From: Bisbaumannia pacifica
Lineage (GTDB): Bacteria; Pseudomonadota; Gammaproteobacteria; Pseudomonadales; Halomonadaceae
Direction: 5' to 3'
Length of the DNA stretch: 64,000 nucleotides
NCBI RefSeq assembly: GCF_007989625.1
Contig: NZ_BJUK01000013.1
Coordinates: forward strand, 31,722 to 95,721
The notes under the pieces: generated by a model
Told to the model about the DNA's origin: nothing
The model's input: the letters and a program-made list of their open reading frames with translations, nothing else
Database searches by the model: none
Position numbers and translations under genes: made by a program
Shown here: piece by piece, positions 48,063 through 56,071 of the stretch
How positions within the stretch are numbered: position 1 is the first letter of the stretch
Layout of the letters: each line of letters starts with the position of its first letter

Positions 48063-49498
48063 CCCGGCAGGGTCACCCGCTTGGGTTCCAGGTAGGCCGC
48101 GAACCCCGCCTCGCCGAGCTCGCGGCCGATGCCGCTGCCCTTCATACCGCCCCAGCTGGCATGGGGTGGCGCTACCTGGTCGCAGTTGATCCAGACGTTG
48201 CCCGCCTCCAGGTGCCGGGCGAGGGCCTGGGCCCGGCCCGGGTCGCCGCTGACCACGCTGGCGGCCAGGCCGTAGTCGCTATCGTTGGCCAGGGCGATGG
48301 CTTCCTCGTCGCTGGCGAAGCGCCGCGCACAGAGCAGCGGCCCGAAGATCTCCTCCCGCCACAGCCGGCTGGTGGTCGGCACCTCGCGATAGAGGCGCGG
48401 GGCCACGAAGCAGCCCCGCTCGGGCAGGGCGAGCGCCGGAGTCTCGCTAGTCAGCCCCTCGGCCTCGGCCAGGGCCAGATAGCCGCGCACCCGGTCGCGC
48501 TGGGCGGCGTTGACCAGGGGGCCCATCGCGGTCGCCGCGGCCCGGGGGTCGCCCAGGCGCAGGGCGCCCATGGCCGCGTCGATGGCCGCATAGAGGGCAT
48601 CCGCCAGGCGTTCGTGGACCAGCAGCCGGCTGGTGGCCGAGCACATCTGGCCGGCGTTGTAGCAGATACCGGCCATCACCAGGTCCCGGGCCCGGGCCAG
48701 GTCGGCGTCCTCGGTGACCAGGATCGGCGACTTGCCGCCCAGCTCCAGGGAGACCGGTCGCACGCCGTGGGCGGCGGCCCGCATCACCGCCTCGCCCACC
48801 GGGTTGCTGCCGGTGAAGGAGAGCTTGTCGATGCCCGGGTGGCGGCTCAGCGGCGCGCCGATGCCCGGGCCGTCGCCATGCAGCAGGTTGACCACCCCCG
48901 GGGGCAGGCCCGCCTCCCGGACGATCTCCGCCAGGGCGCGTTCCGGCAGGGGCGTGACCTCGGAGGGCTTGAACACCACCGTGCAGCCGGCGGCCAGCGC
49001 CGGGGCCAGCTTCCAGGCGCTGCTGACCAGGGGGAAGTTCCAGGGGGTGATCAGCCCCACCACGCCGATGGGCTCCCAGTAGCGCCGCGCCGTCAGGCCG
49101 TCGATGCCGCCGTCGTCGCGCTGCCCCTGGCGCTCGCCCAGGGCGCGGGCCTGGGTGGCGTAGTGGCGGTAGCAGGCGATGGCGTCATCCAGGTCCTGGT
49201 GGGCCTCGGCCAGCGGCTTGCCATTGTTGCGGCTCGATAGCTCGGCCAGCGCCTCGCGGCGCCTCTCGAGCCCGGCGGCGATGGCGTCCAGGGCGTCGCC
49301 GCGGCACGCCTCGGGGGTCGCCCGCCAGCCGGGCAGGGCGCGGCGGGCGGCGGCCACCGCCGCCTCCACGTCGGCGGGATCGCCGGCGGTCACCTCGCCG
49401 ATCGCCTCCTCCCGGTAGGGATCGATCAGGGGATGGCGCGCCGTGGCCCGGCTGGCCACCCAGGCGTTATCGATGAATTGCTCGGTCAGGACGTGCAT
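48059..49498 (-). CDS. NAD-dependent aldehyde dehydrogenase (amino/betaine-aldehyde type)
   Basis: Oxidises an aldehyde to the acid; 479 aa. The catalytic Glu is in LELGGKSP (about residue 250) and Cys in NAGQMCSATSR (about residue 283); the cofactor site has TPWNFPL and SFTGSNPVGEA. It resembles betaine-aldehyde and gamma-aminobutyraldehyde-type enzymes, including KauB of arginine catabolism. It is the last gene of a nine-gene minus-strand operon, so the natural substrate is probably the aldehyde made by the TPP decarboxylase. The ATG at 49498 follows GAGGAG. Confidence 0.9.
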   Translation of the reverse strand: MHVLTEQFIDNAWVASRATARHPLIDPYREEAIGEVTAGDPADVEAAVAAARRALPGWRATPEACRGDALDAIAAGLERRREALAELSSRNNGKPLAEAHQDLDDAIACYRHYATQARALGERQGQRDDGGIDGLTARRYWEPIGVVGLITPWNFPLVSSAWKLAPALAAGCTVVFKPSEVTPLPERALAEIVREAGLPPGVVNLLHGDGPGIGAPLSRHPGIDKLSFTGSNPVGEAVMRAAAHGVRPVSLELGGKSPILVTEDADLARARDLVMAGICYNAGQMCSATSRLLVHERLADALYAAIDAAMGALRLGDPRAAATAMGPLVNAAQRDRVRGYLALAEAEGLTSETPALALPERGCFVAPRLYREVPTTSRLWREEIFGPLLCARRFASDEEAIALANDSDYGLAASVVSGDPGRAQALARHLEAGNVWINCDQVAPPHASWGGMKGSGIGRELGEAGFAAYLEPKRVTLPG

Positions 49499-49512
49499 CG
49501 GCCGCTCCTCGC

Positions 49513-50238
49513 TCAGCGAATGGGTAGCCAGCGGCGCCGGGTCGGGCGCATGCCGGGGAAGTTCAGCTCCACCAGGCGCAGCCCCAGGGTCAGCACGATG
49601 GTGGTGGCCAGGTAGATGCCGGCGATCAGCAGCAGCGGCTCGTAGACCAGGAAGGTCTCGTCGCGAATGATATTGGCCGCCTGCAGCAGGTCCATCAGGG
49701 CGATGGTGGAGACCAGCGGCACCGACTTGAGCAGCAGGATCATCTCGCCGGTCAGGGTCGGCAGGCAGAGCTGGATGGCCCGGGGCAGCCACAGCCGATA
49801 GAGCACCTGGAAGCCGGAGAGGCCGAAGGCGCGGCCGGCCTCCAGCTCGCCCCGGGGCACGCTCTGCATGGCGCCGCGGATCACCTCGCCGGAGTAGGCG
49901 CCGACGCTGAGGATGAAGGTCAGGGCGCCGAAGAAGAAGGGATCGCGCAGCAGCGGCCATAAGAGGCTGTCGCGGATGCCCGGGACCCCCTCCAGCAGCC
50001 GGCCCACCCCGTAGTAGAAGAAGAACAGCTGCACCAGCAGCGGGGTGCCGCGAATCACGGTGGTAAAGGCCCAGACCAGCCAGGCCAGGGGACGCGGGCC
50101 GCGCAGCCGGGCCAGGGCCACCGCCACGGCGAGGAGCAGGCCGCCCAGCGCCGAGACCAGCAGCAGCCACAGGGTATTGACGAAGCCCTCCCACAGGTAG
50201 GCCTGGTAGAAGGGGTCGCTCAGCCAGGAAAAGTCCAT
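49513..50238 (-). CDS. Polar/basic amino acid ABC transporter permease (HisM-like)
   Basis: Inner-membrane permease, 241 aa. The His/Glu/Gln/Arg family signature is present: FTTVIRGTPLLVQLFFFYYG near residue 60-80 and the EAA loop ELEAGRAFGLSGFQVLYRLWLPRAI. The ATG at 50238 begins one base after the stop of the other permease. It forms a heterodimer with that subunit and precedes the aldehyde dehydrogenase by 14 bases. Confidence 0.9.
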   Translation of the reverse strand: MDFSWLSDPFYQAYLWEGFVNTLWLLLVSALGGLLLAVAVALARLRGPRPLAWLVWAFTTVIRGTPLLVQLFFFYYGVGRLLEGVPGIRDSLLWPLLRDPFFFGALTFILSVGAYSGEVIRGAMQSVPRGELEAGRAFGLSGFQVLYRLWLPRAIQLCLPTLTGEMILLLKSVPLVSTIALMDLLQAANIIRDETFLVYEPLLLIAGIYLATTIVLTLGLRLVELNFPGMRPTRRRWLPIR

Positions 50239-50239
50239 C

Positions 50240-50947
50240 TCAGGCCTCCGTGGGTTGGCCGCGGCGCACATGACGCTCGAGGCGGGCGAAGAGCGCCGTG
50301 GAGGTCAGGGTCATCAGCAGGTAGATGACGCCGGCGGCGGCATAGAAGAGGAAATAGGCGCGGCTGCTGGCGGCGGCCTGCTGGATGGTGAAGAACAGCT
50401 CGTTGAAGCCGATCACGCTGATCAGGGCGGTGTCCTTGATCAGGATCAGCCACAGATTGGACATCCCCGGCAGGGCATTGGGCAGCATTCCAGGCAGCAC
50501 GATGCGGTGGAAGCGGGTCCAGCGCGAGAAGCCGTAGGCATCGGCGGCCTCCAGCTGGCCGTGGGGGATGGCCAGGATGGCGGCGCGGAACACCTCGGTC
50601 ATATAGGCGCCCTGGACGAAGGCCAGCACGCCCACGGCGGTGGCGAAGCCGGTGATCTGCACGGCGCCGGCCATGTCGAGCCTGGCCAGCAGGGCATCCA
50701 GGGCCTGGGCGCCGGCATAGTAGAGCAGGATGATCAGCAGCAGCTCGGGGACCGCGCGGATCAGGGTGGAGTAGGCGGTGGCCAGGCCGCGCAGGGGCGC
50801 CCAGGGGCTGAGTCGGGCGCCGGCCCCCAGCAACCCCAGCAGCAGGCCGATGGCGTAGGCCAGCACGGCGATCTGCACCGTGGTCAGGGCGCCGGCCAGG
50901 ATGGGGCCGGCCCAGTCGCCGAGTCCCTCCGGTGTCATCGAAGTCAT
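50240..50947 (-). CDS. Polar/basic amino acid ABC transporter permease (HisQ-like)
   Basis: Inner-membrane permease of 235 aa with the family block YSTLIRAVPELLLIILLYYAG and EAA loop QLEAADAYGFSRWTRFHRIVLPGML. It is paired with the downstream permease. Together with the binding protein and the ATPase it makes a HisJQMP/AotJQMP-like importer for basic amino acids. Confidence 0.9.
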   Translation of the reverse strand: MTSMTPEGLGDWAGPILAGALTTVQIAVLAYAIGLLLGLLGAGARLSPWAPLRGLATAYSTLIRAVPELLLIILLYYAGAQALDALLARLDMAGAVQITGFATAVGVLAFVQGAYMTEVFRAAILAIPHGQLEAADAYGFSRWTRFHRIVLPGMLPNALPGMSNLWLILIKDTALISVIGFNELFFTIQQAAASSRAYFLFYAAAGVIYLLMTLTSTALFARLERHVRRGQPTEA

Positions 50948-51023
50948 GGTTGAGTCTTTCCTCGGTCATGCGACGAAATCCCCCGGCGCCGCTGGCGCCG
51001 GGGGCATGGCAGCCGTCGACGGC

Positions 51024-51797
51024 TCACTCGTAGACGCAGACGTCGGTGCCCAGGAACTGCTCGGAAAGCTCGCCGCAGGTGCCGTCCTCGACGACCGTGG
51101 CGATGGCCGCGTTCAGGGCCTCGCGCAGCGCGTCGTCCTCCTGGCGCAGGCCGATGCCGACGCCCTCGCCATAGGCCTCGTGGCGGGGGGCGGTGGCCTT
51201 GACCTCGAAGCTCGCCGCCTCGTCGCGCTCGAGGAACTGCAGCATGGCGATCTCGTCGGCGAGGACCAGGTCCAGGCGCCCGGCCAGCAGGTCGTTGTTG
51301 ACCTGTTCCGCCTGGTCATAGAGGCGGATGTCCACGCCGCTGTCGCGCAGCTCGCGACGCGCATAGGTGGCGTTGGTGGTGGCGCTCTGCACCCCCATGA
51401 TCAGGCCGTCCAGGCCGTCGGGGATGGCGATCTCCCGCTCCTCGGCGGCCACATAGGCGCCGGGGGTGAAGTAGTAGGGGCGAGTGAAGTCGATGACTCG
51501 CTGGCGCTGCTCGGTGATCGACATGGAGTTCATGATCATGTCGATGCGCCCGGCATTGAGGGAGGGAATGATGCCGCTCCAGCCGGTGGGGGCGATCTCG
51601 CAGTCGCGACCCATGGCGTCACACAGGCGCTTTGCCAGCTCCACCTCGAAGCCGGTCCAGTCACCGCTGGCGGCGCGGTAGGTGAAGGGCGGGTAGGGTT
51701 CGCCGGAGATGCCCACCTTGAGGGGGGCGTCGGCCTGGGCGGTGAGGCCGAGGCTCAGGGTGGCGGCGGCGGTGGCGATCATCAGGGGGAGTTTCAT
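51024..51797 (-). CDS. Basic amino acid ABC transporter substrate-binding protein (HisJ/AotJ-like)
   Basis: Periplasmic binding protein of 257 aa with a Sec signal peptide (about 1-22, ending LTAQA). It has the SBP3 signature GFEVELAKRLCDAMGRDCEI (about residues 48-67) and the ligand region NSMSITEQRQRVIDFTRPYYFTPG. A C-terminal Cys pair (CGELSEQFLGTDVCVYE) is likely a disulfide. Family members of this size bind His, Arg, Lys or ornithine. It sits between the ATPase and the permease genes. Confidence 0.9.
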   Translation of the reverse strand: MKLPLMIATAAATLSLGLTAQADAPLKVGISGEPYPPFTYRAASGDWTGFEVELAKRLCDAMGRDCEIAPTGWSGIIPSLNAGRIDMIMNSMSITEQRQRVIDFTRPYYFTPGAYVAAEEREIAIPDGLDGLIMGVQSATTNATYARRELRDSGVDIRLYDQAEQVNNDLLAGRLDLVLADEIAMLQFLERDEAASFEVKATAPRHEAYGEGVGIGLRQEDDALREALNAAIATVVEDGTCGELSEQFLGTDVCVYE

Positions 51798-51830
51798 GGT
51801 CTTCTCCTGTCGTTATGGTTAGCGGAGCGT

Positions 51831-52628
51831 TCAGGCCGCGGGCGCCACGAAGTGGCGGCAGCGGGGATCCTCGAAGACGTCTTGCGGGCACCCGGAGACG
51901 GCGATGCGGCCCTGGTCGAGGTAGACCAGCTGGTCGGAGACCTCGCGGGCGAAGTGCATCTCGTGGGTGACCAGCAGCATGGTGCGGCCCTCGTCGGCCA
52001 GGCCGCGGATCACCCCCAGCACCTCGTTGACCCGCTCCGGATCGAGGGCCGAGGTGGGCTCGTCGAAGAGCAGCAGGCGCGGCTCCATGGCCAGGGCGCG
52101 GGCGATGGCCACCCGCTGCTGCTGGCCGCCGGAGAGGAAGGCCGGGTAGGCGTCGCGCTTGTCGGCCATGCCGACCCGCTCCAGGTAGTGCTCGCCGAGG
52201 GCGGTGGCGCGCCGGCGGGAGAGCCCCTTGACCCGCATGGGGGCCTCGATGACGTTGCCCAGCACGCTGAGGTGGGGCCAGAGGTTGAACTGCTGGAAGA
52301 CCATGGTCACCTTGGCGCGCAGCCGCTGCAGCTGGCGCCGATCCAGGCCGGTGATGTCGCCCTGGGGATTGCGGGCGAAGCGAATCGCCTCGTCCGCAAT
52401 CGCCAGTTCGCCGCGGTCGGGGCGTTCCAGCAGGTTCATGCAGCGCAACAGGGTGCTCTTGCCGGAACCGCTGGCGCCGATGATCGAGGTGACGGTGCCT
52501 TCGGGGACGCTCAGGGAGACGCCCTTGAGCACCTCCAGGTCGCCATAGCGCTTGATCAGGTGGTCGGCCACCACCGCATCGGCGGTGGTGGCCCGGGGAC
52601 GGAGGGGAAGCTCGAGTGATGATGTCAT
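51831..52628 (-). CDS. Basic amino acid ABC transporter ATPase (HisP-like)
   Basis: Cytoplasmic ATPase of 265 aa. Walker A GASGSGKST, signature [16 protein letters not shown], Walker B LLLFDEPTSALDPE and the H-loop VTHEMHFAREVSD are present. The ATG at 52628 overlaps the aminotransferase stop by 4 bases, which ties the importer to the catabolic enzymes upstream. Confidence 0.93.
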   Translation of the reverse strand: MTSSLELPLRPRATTADAVVADHLIKRYGDLEVLKGVSLSVPEGTVTSIIGASGSGKSTLLRCMNLLERPDRGELAIADEAIRFARNPQGDITGLDRRQLQRLRAKVTMVFQQFNLWPHLSVLGNVIEAPMRVKGLSRRRATALGEHYLERVGMADKRDAYPAFLSGGQQQRVAIARALAMEPRLLLFDEPTSALDPERVNEVLGVIRGLADEGRTMLLVTHEMHFAREVSDQLVYLDQGRIAVSGCPQDVFEDPRCRHFVAPAA

Positions 52629-53851
52629 AGGCAATCGGCCTCCGGGGCCGCGGTGGGTGACAGGGCAGGCGGGGCGCCGGCATCGCGGGCGCGCTCCGCG
52701 CAGGCCGCCAGGCGGCGGCAGGCGGCGGCGAGGCGCTCGGCCTCTACGGTCAGGCTGAGGCGCACGTAGCCCGCCGCCGAGGGACCGAAGGCCTCGCCGG
52801 AGAGCACCGAGATGCCCTCCTCGTCGAGCAGGCGGTCGGCGAAGGCCTGGGAGGAGAGGCCGGTGGCGCGGATATCCACCATCAGGAACATGCCCGCTGG
52901 CGGGCGGATCGCCGTGACCGCCGGGCTCTCGGCCAGGGCCGCGCAGGCGGCGTCGCGGCGCCCCCGATAGGTCTCGCGCATCGCCTGCAGCTCGACGGGC
53001 GGCGTGGTCAGGGCGTCGCAGGCGGCGTCCTGGATGAAGTCGGGGCAGCCGTAGAGCATGCACAGCGCCAGGTGGGTCAGGTGTTGGATCAGCGCCTCGG
53101 GCCCCAGTACCCAGCCCAGGCGCCAGCCGGTCATGGCGTGGGACTTGGAGAGGCTGCTGATCACCACGCAGCGCTCGGCCATCTCCGGCAGGCCGGCGGG
53201 GCAGAGGTGCTCGCCCTCGAAGATCAACTCGGCATAGACCTCGTCGGAGATCAGCCAGAGGTCGTGGCGCCGGCACAGGGCGGCGATCGCCGCCCAGGTC
53301 TCGGCGTCGATCAACTGGCCGGTGGGGTTATGAGGGCTGTTGAGCAGGATGGCCCGGGTGCGCGGGGTGATGGCCGCCTCCAGGGCCGCCGGGTCGAGGC
53401 GGAAGTCCGCCTCGCCGTCCAGCGGCACCTGCACCAGCTCGGCGCCGGTGGCGCGCAGCACCGCCTCGTAGGTGACATAGCTGGGCTCGGGGACCAGCAC
53501 CTCGTCGCCGGGGTCGAGCAGGCACTGGGCGGCGGCATAGAGGCCGCACTGGGCGCCGGCCATGACGATGACGTTGTCCGGGCCCGCGGCGATGCCCCGG
53601 CGGCGGTAGTCGTCGGCGATGACCTGGCGCAGCGCCAGCTTGCCCTGCACGTCCGAGTAGTGGGTGGCGCCGCCGCGCAGGCTGGCCACAGCGCTCTCGA
53701 CGATGGGCGCCGGGGTGGCGAAGTCGGGATCGCCCACCGAGAGCACGGTGATCTCCTCGCCGGCGGCCTGGCGGGCCAGGGCGCGGTAGTGGATATCCCA
53801 GGCCGCGGCCCCTTCGCCGGCGATGCGATCGGTCAGTCGGGAATAGCGCAT
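52625..53851 (-). CDS. PLP-dependent aminotransferase, AruH-like (arginine:pyruvate type)
   Basis: Class I/II aminotransferase of 408 aa. The N-terminus MRYSRLTDRIAGEGAAAWDI and much of the rest closely resemble, as I remember it, Pseudomonas AruH, which transaminates L-arginine with pyruvate. The PLP Lys is in SSLSKSHAMTGWRLGW (about residue 232), with LNSPHNPTG and ISDEVYAEL upstream. I start at the ATG at 53851, after AAGGA; a GTG at 53887 that overlaps the decarboxylase stop (GTGA) is an alternative. Its position before a basic-amino-acid importer fits a cationic amino acid substrate. Confidence 0.88.
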   Translation of the reverse strand: MRYSRLTDRIAGEGAAAWDIHYRALARQAAGEEITVLSVGDPDFATPAPIVESAVASLRGGATHYSDVQGKLALRQVIADDYRRRGIAAGPDNVIVMAGAQCGLYAAAQCLLDPGDEVLVPEPSYVTYEAVLRATGAELVQVPLDGEADFRLDPAALEAAITPRTRAILLNSPHNPTGQLIDAETWAAIAALCRRHDLWLISDEVYAELIFEGEHLCPAGLPEMAERCVVISSLSKSHAMTGWRLGWVLGPEALIQHLTHLALCMLYGCPDFIQDAACDALTTPPVELQAMRETYRGRRDAACAALAESPAVTAIRPPAGMFLMVDIRATGLSSQAFADRLLDEEGISVLSGEAFGPSAAGYVRLSLTVEAERLAAACRRLAACAERARDAGAPPALSPTAAPEADCL

Positions 53852-53883
53852 ATCGGGGTTCCTTGGTGGTGTTGGCGTGGTGC

Positions 53884-55476
53884 TCACAGCGCCTGGGCCC
53901 AGGCGCTGGCATCGACCTCGATCAGCAGCGGCGAGGCCGCCTCGTCGAGCCGGCCCAGGGCCTCGCCCAGGGCGGCCGGATCGCCCACCGCCCGGTAGCG
54001 GCAGGCATAGGCCGCGGCCAGGCCGGCGAAGTCCGGCGGCGCCAGGTCGACGCCGAGCCGGGGCACCTCGTGCATGGCCATGTAGCGGCGAATCTCGTCG
54101 TAGCCCTGGTTGTTCCAGATCACTACCGCCACCGCCTGGCCCAGGTCGCGGGCGGTGGCCAGTTCGCCGAGCACGAACTGCAGGCCGCCGTCGCCGACCA
54201 GGGCGACCACCGGCCGCTCCGGGCAGGCCAGGGCGGCGCCCAGGGCCGCCGGCAGGCCGTAGCCCAGGGTGCCGTAGCCGGTGGCGGCATTGAACCAGCG
54301 CCGCGGCGCCGGCAGCGAGGCGAGGAAGTTGCCGGCATAGACCGGCCCGGTGGAGTCGCCCACCAGGATCGCCTCGGGCACGGCCGCCCGCAGGGTGGCG
54401 TAGAGGGGCGCGTAGGGGGCCAGCTCCGGGTCCGCCTCGAGGGCCAGGGCGTCGCGCACCGCCGCGGCGCGGCCATCCCCGGCGCGCGCCGGCAGGGCCT
54501 CGGCCAGGTCGTGCATCACCTGGCCCACGTCGGCCAACAGGGCCAGGTCGGCGGCCTGGTTGCGGGCCAACTGCTGGGGATCGATATCCACCCGGATCAG
54601 CCGCCCGTCGAGGCGGAAGCCGTCATCGAACACCAGGTCATAGTCGGTCTCGCCCAGCTCGGTGCCCAGCGCCAGCACCACATCCGCCTCGGCGGCCAGG
54701 CGGCGCGCGGCGGGCAGGCTGGCGGTGGCGCCCAGGTCCAGGGGATGATCCTGGCCCAATACGCCCTTGGCGTTGATGGTGGTCAGCACCGGCGCCTGCA
54801 GGCGCTCCACCAGGGCGCGGGCCGCCTGGGGGGCATCGGCACAGCCGCCGCCCAGCAGCAGCAGGGGGCGCTCGGCGCCGGCCAGCCAGTCGGCGGCCTG
54901 GGCGATGGCCGCCGCCGGGGCCGCCGGCGGATAGACCCGCAGCGGGCGCGGCGCCGGGGCCTCCAGGGGCGCGGCCAGCAGGTCCAGGGGGATCTCGATA
55001 TGCACCGGTCCCGGGCGGGCGCCCTGGAAGATCGCGAAGGCCCGCCCCAGCACCTCCGGCAGCGCCGCCGGGTCGAGCAGGGTGTGGCTGAAGACGCTGA
55101 CCCCGGCCAGGGTCTCGCGTTGGCCGGGCAGCTCGTGGAGCCGGCCCTGGCCGCGGCCCAGGGTATCGCGACGGTTGACGCTGGAGATCACCAGCATGGG
55201 GATGGAGTCGGCCAGGGCCTGCCCCATGGCGGTGGCGATATTGGTCATGCCGGGGCCGGTAATGATAAAGCAGGCGGCGGGCTTGCCGCTGGCCCGGGCA
55301 TAGCCGTCGGCCATAAAGCCGGCGCCCTGCTCGTGGCGTGGGGTGACGTGGCGGATGGCGCTGTCGCCCAGGCTACGGTAGAGCTCGATGGTATGCACCC
55401 CGGGAATCCCGAAGGCGGTATCGATTCCATAAGCTTCGAGCAGCCGCAATAAATAGCTGGCACAGGTCTGGGACAT
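53884..55476 (-). CDS. TPP-dependent 2-oxo acid decarboxylase, AruI-like
   Basis: Thiamine-diphosphate enzyme of 530 aa in the acetolactate synthase-like group. The TPP-activating Glu is in TPRHEQGAGFMADGYA (about residue 50), and the Mg/TPP motif is GDGGLQFVLGELATA...NN (about 420-448). It resembles Pseudomonas AruI, which decarboxylates 5-guanidino-2-oxopentanoate, the product of AruH. The adjacent AruH-like aminotransferase supports an amino acid to 2-oxo acid to aldehyde sequence. The ATG at 55476 is 2 bases after the HD gene stop. Confidence 0.87.
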   Translation of the reverse strand: MSQTCASYLLRLLEAYGIDTAFGIPGVHTIELYRSLGDSAIRHVTPRHEQGAGFMADGYARASGKPAACFIITGPGMTNIATAMGQALADSIPMLVISSVNRRDTLGRGQGRLHELPGQRETLAGVSVFSHTLLDPAALPEVLGRAFAIFQGARPGPVHIEIPLDLLAAPLEAPAPRPLRVYPPAAPAAAIAQAADWLAGAERPLLLLGGGCADAPQAARALVERLQAPVLTTINAKGVLGQDHPLDLGATASLPAARRLAAEADVVLALGTELGETDYDLVFDDGFRLDGRLIRVDIDPQQLARNQAADLALLADVGQVMHDLAEALPARAGDGRAAAVRDALALEADPELAPYAPLYATLRAAVPEAILVGDSTGPVYAGNFLASLPAPRRWFNAATGYGTLGYGLPAALGAALACPERPVVALVGDGGLQFVLGELATARDLGQAVAVVIWNNQGYDEIRRYMAMHEVPRLGVDLAPPDFAGLAAAYACRYRAVGDPAALGEALGRLDEAASPLLIEVDASAWAQAL

Positions 55477-55477
55477 C

Positions 55478-56071
55478 TTAATCTTGCTCCCTCTGGGTCT
55501 CGGGCACCGGGTCGGGCAGGCCACCGAAGGGCGGACGCCCCAGGACCCGCTCCACCATGGGTAGGAAGTGGCTCAGCGGCAGGGTGTCGTAGTCGGGATC
55601 GAAGCTGGTCTGGTCCCAGTCGTCGCAGAAGCGCACGGTGCGCGCATAGGCGGGGTGATCCCGGTACGCCTCCCGGGCGTGGCGATCGAGGCCGAAGTAG
55701 TGGCGATAGTGGTAGCCCTGGAAGAGCTCGTGGTGACGAATCATCCAGGCATTGAGGGGGTCGATAAAGGGCTCGAGGATGGCTGCGGCGATCTCGGCGT
55801 GGTTGGCCGGGGCCAGGTCATCGCCGATATCGTGGAGCAGGGCGCAGACCACCATCTCCTCGTCGGCGCCGTCGCGCAGCGCCCGGGTGGCAGTCTGCAG
55901 GCAGTGCTCGTAGCGGTCCACCGGGTAGCCGTGGGTGTCCCCGGCCAGGTTGTTCAGGTGGGCCAGCACCCGGCGCGGCGCATCGGCCACATAGTCGCGG
56001 AAACGGGCATCGATCAGCGCCCAGTCGTCGCGCTGGGCCTCGCCGAAGTGGCGGAAGTGGGCCTGGGTCAT
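55478..56071 (-). CDS. HD-domain oxygenase-like protein (TmpB/PhnZ group)
   Basis: Protein of 197 aa with the HD metal ligands H56, H80-D81, H113/H114 and D150 (YEHCLQTATRA, LLHDIGDDLAP, RHHELFQGY, CDDWDQTSFDPDYDTLP). Short HD proteins with this pattern include the mixed-valent di-iron oxygenases TmpB and PhnZ, which oxidatively cleave a 1-hydroxyphosphonate. They are often mis-annotated as phosphohydrolases. It overlaps the 2OG oxygenase stop by 4 bases, the same pairing as TmpA-TmpB. No phosphonate genes are nearby, so the substrate may be a carboxylate analogue. Confidence 0.75.
   Translation of the reverse strand: MTQAHFRHFGEAQRDDWALIDARFRDYVADAPRRVLAHLNNLAGDTHGYPVDRYEHCLQTATRALRDGADEEMVVCALLHDIGDDLAPANHAEIAAAILEPFIDPLNAWMIRHHELFQGYHYRHYFGLDRHAREAYRDHPAYARTVRFCDDWDQTSFDPDYDTLPLSHFLPMVERVLGRPPFGGLPDPVPETQREQD

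Noticed and set aside
52625..55476. Acetolactate synthase or general aspartate aminotransferase role for the TPP enzyme and aminotransferase
   Set aside because: The sequence pattern and the tight link to a basic amino acid importer fit AruI/AruH better than branched-chain synthesis; no regulatory subunit gene (ilvH/ilvN) is present.
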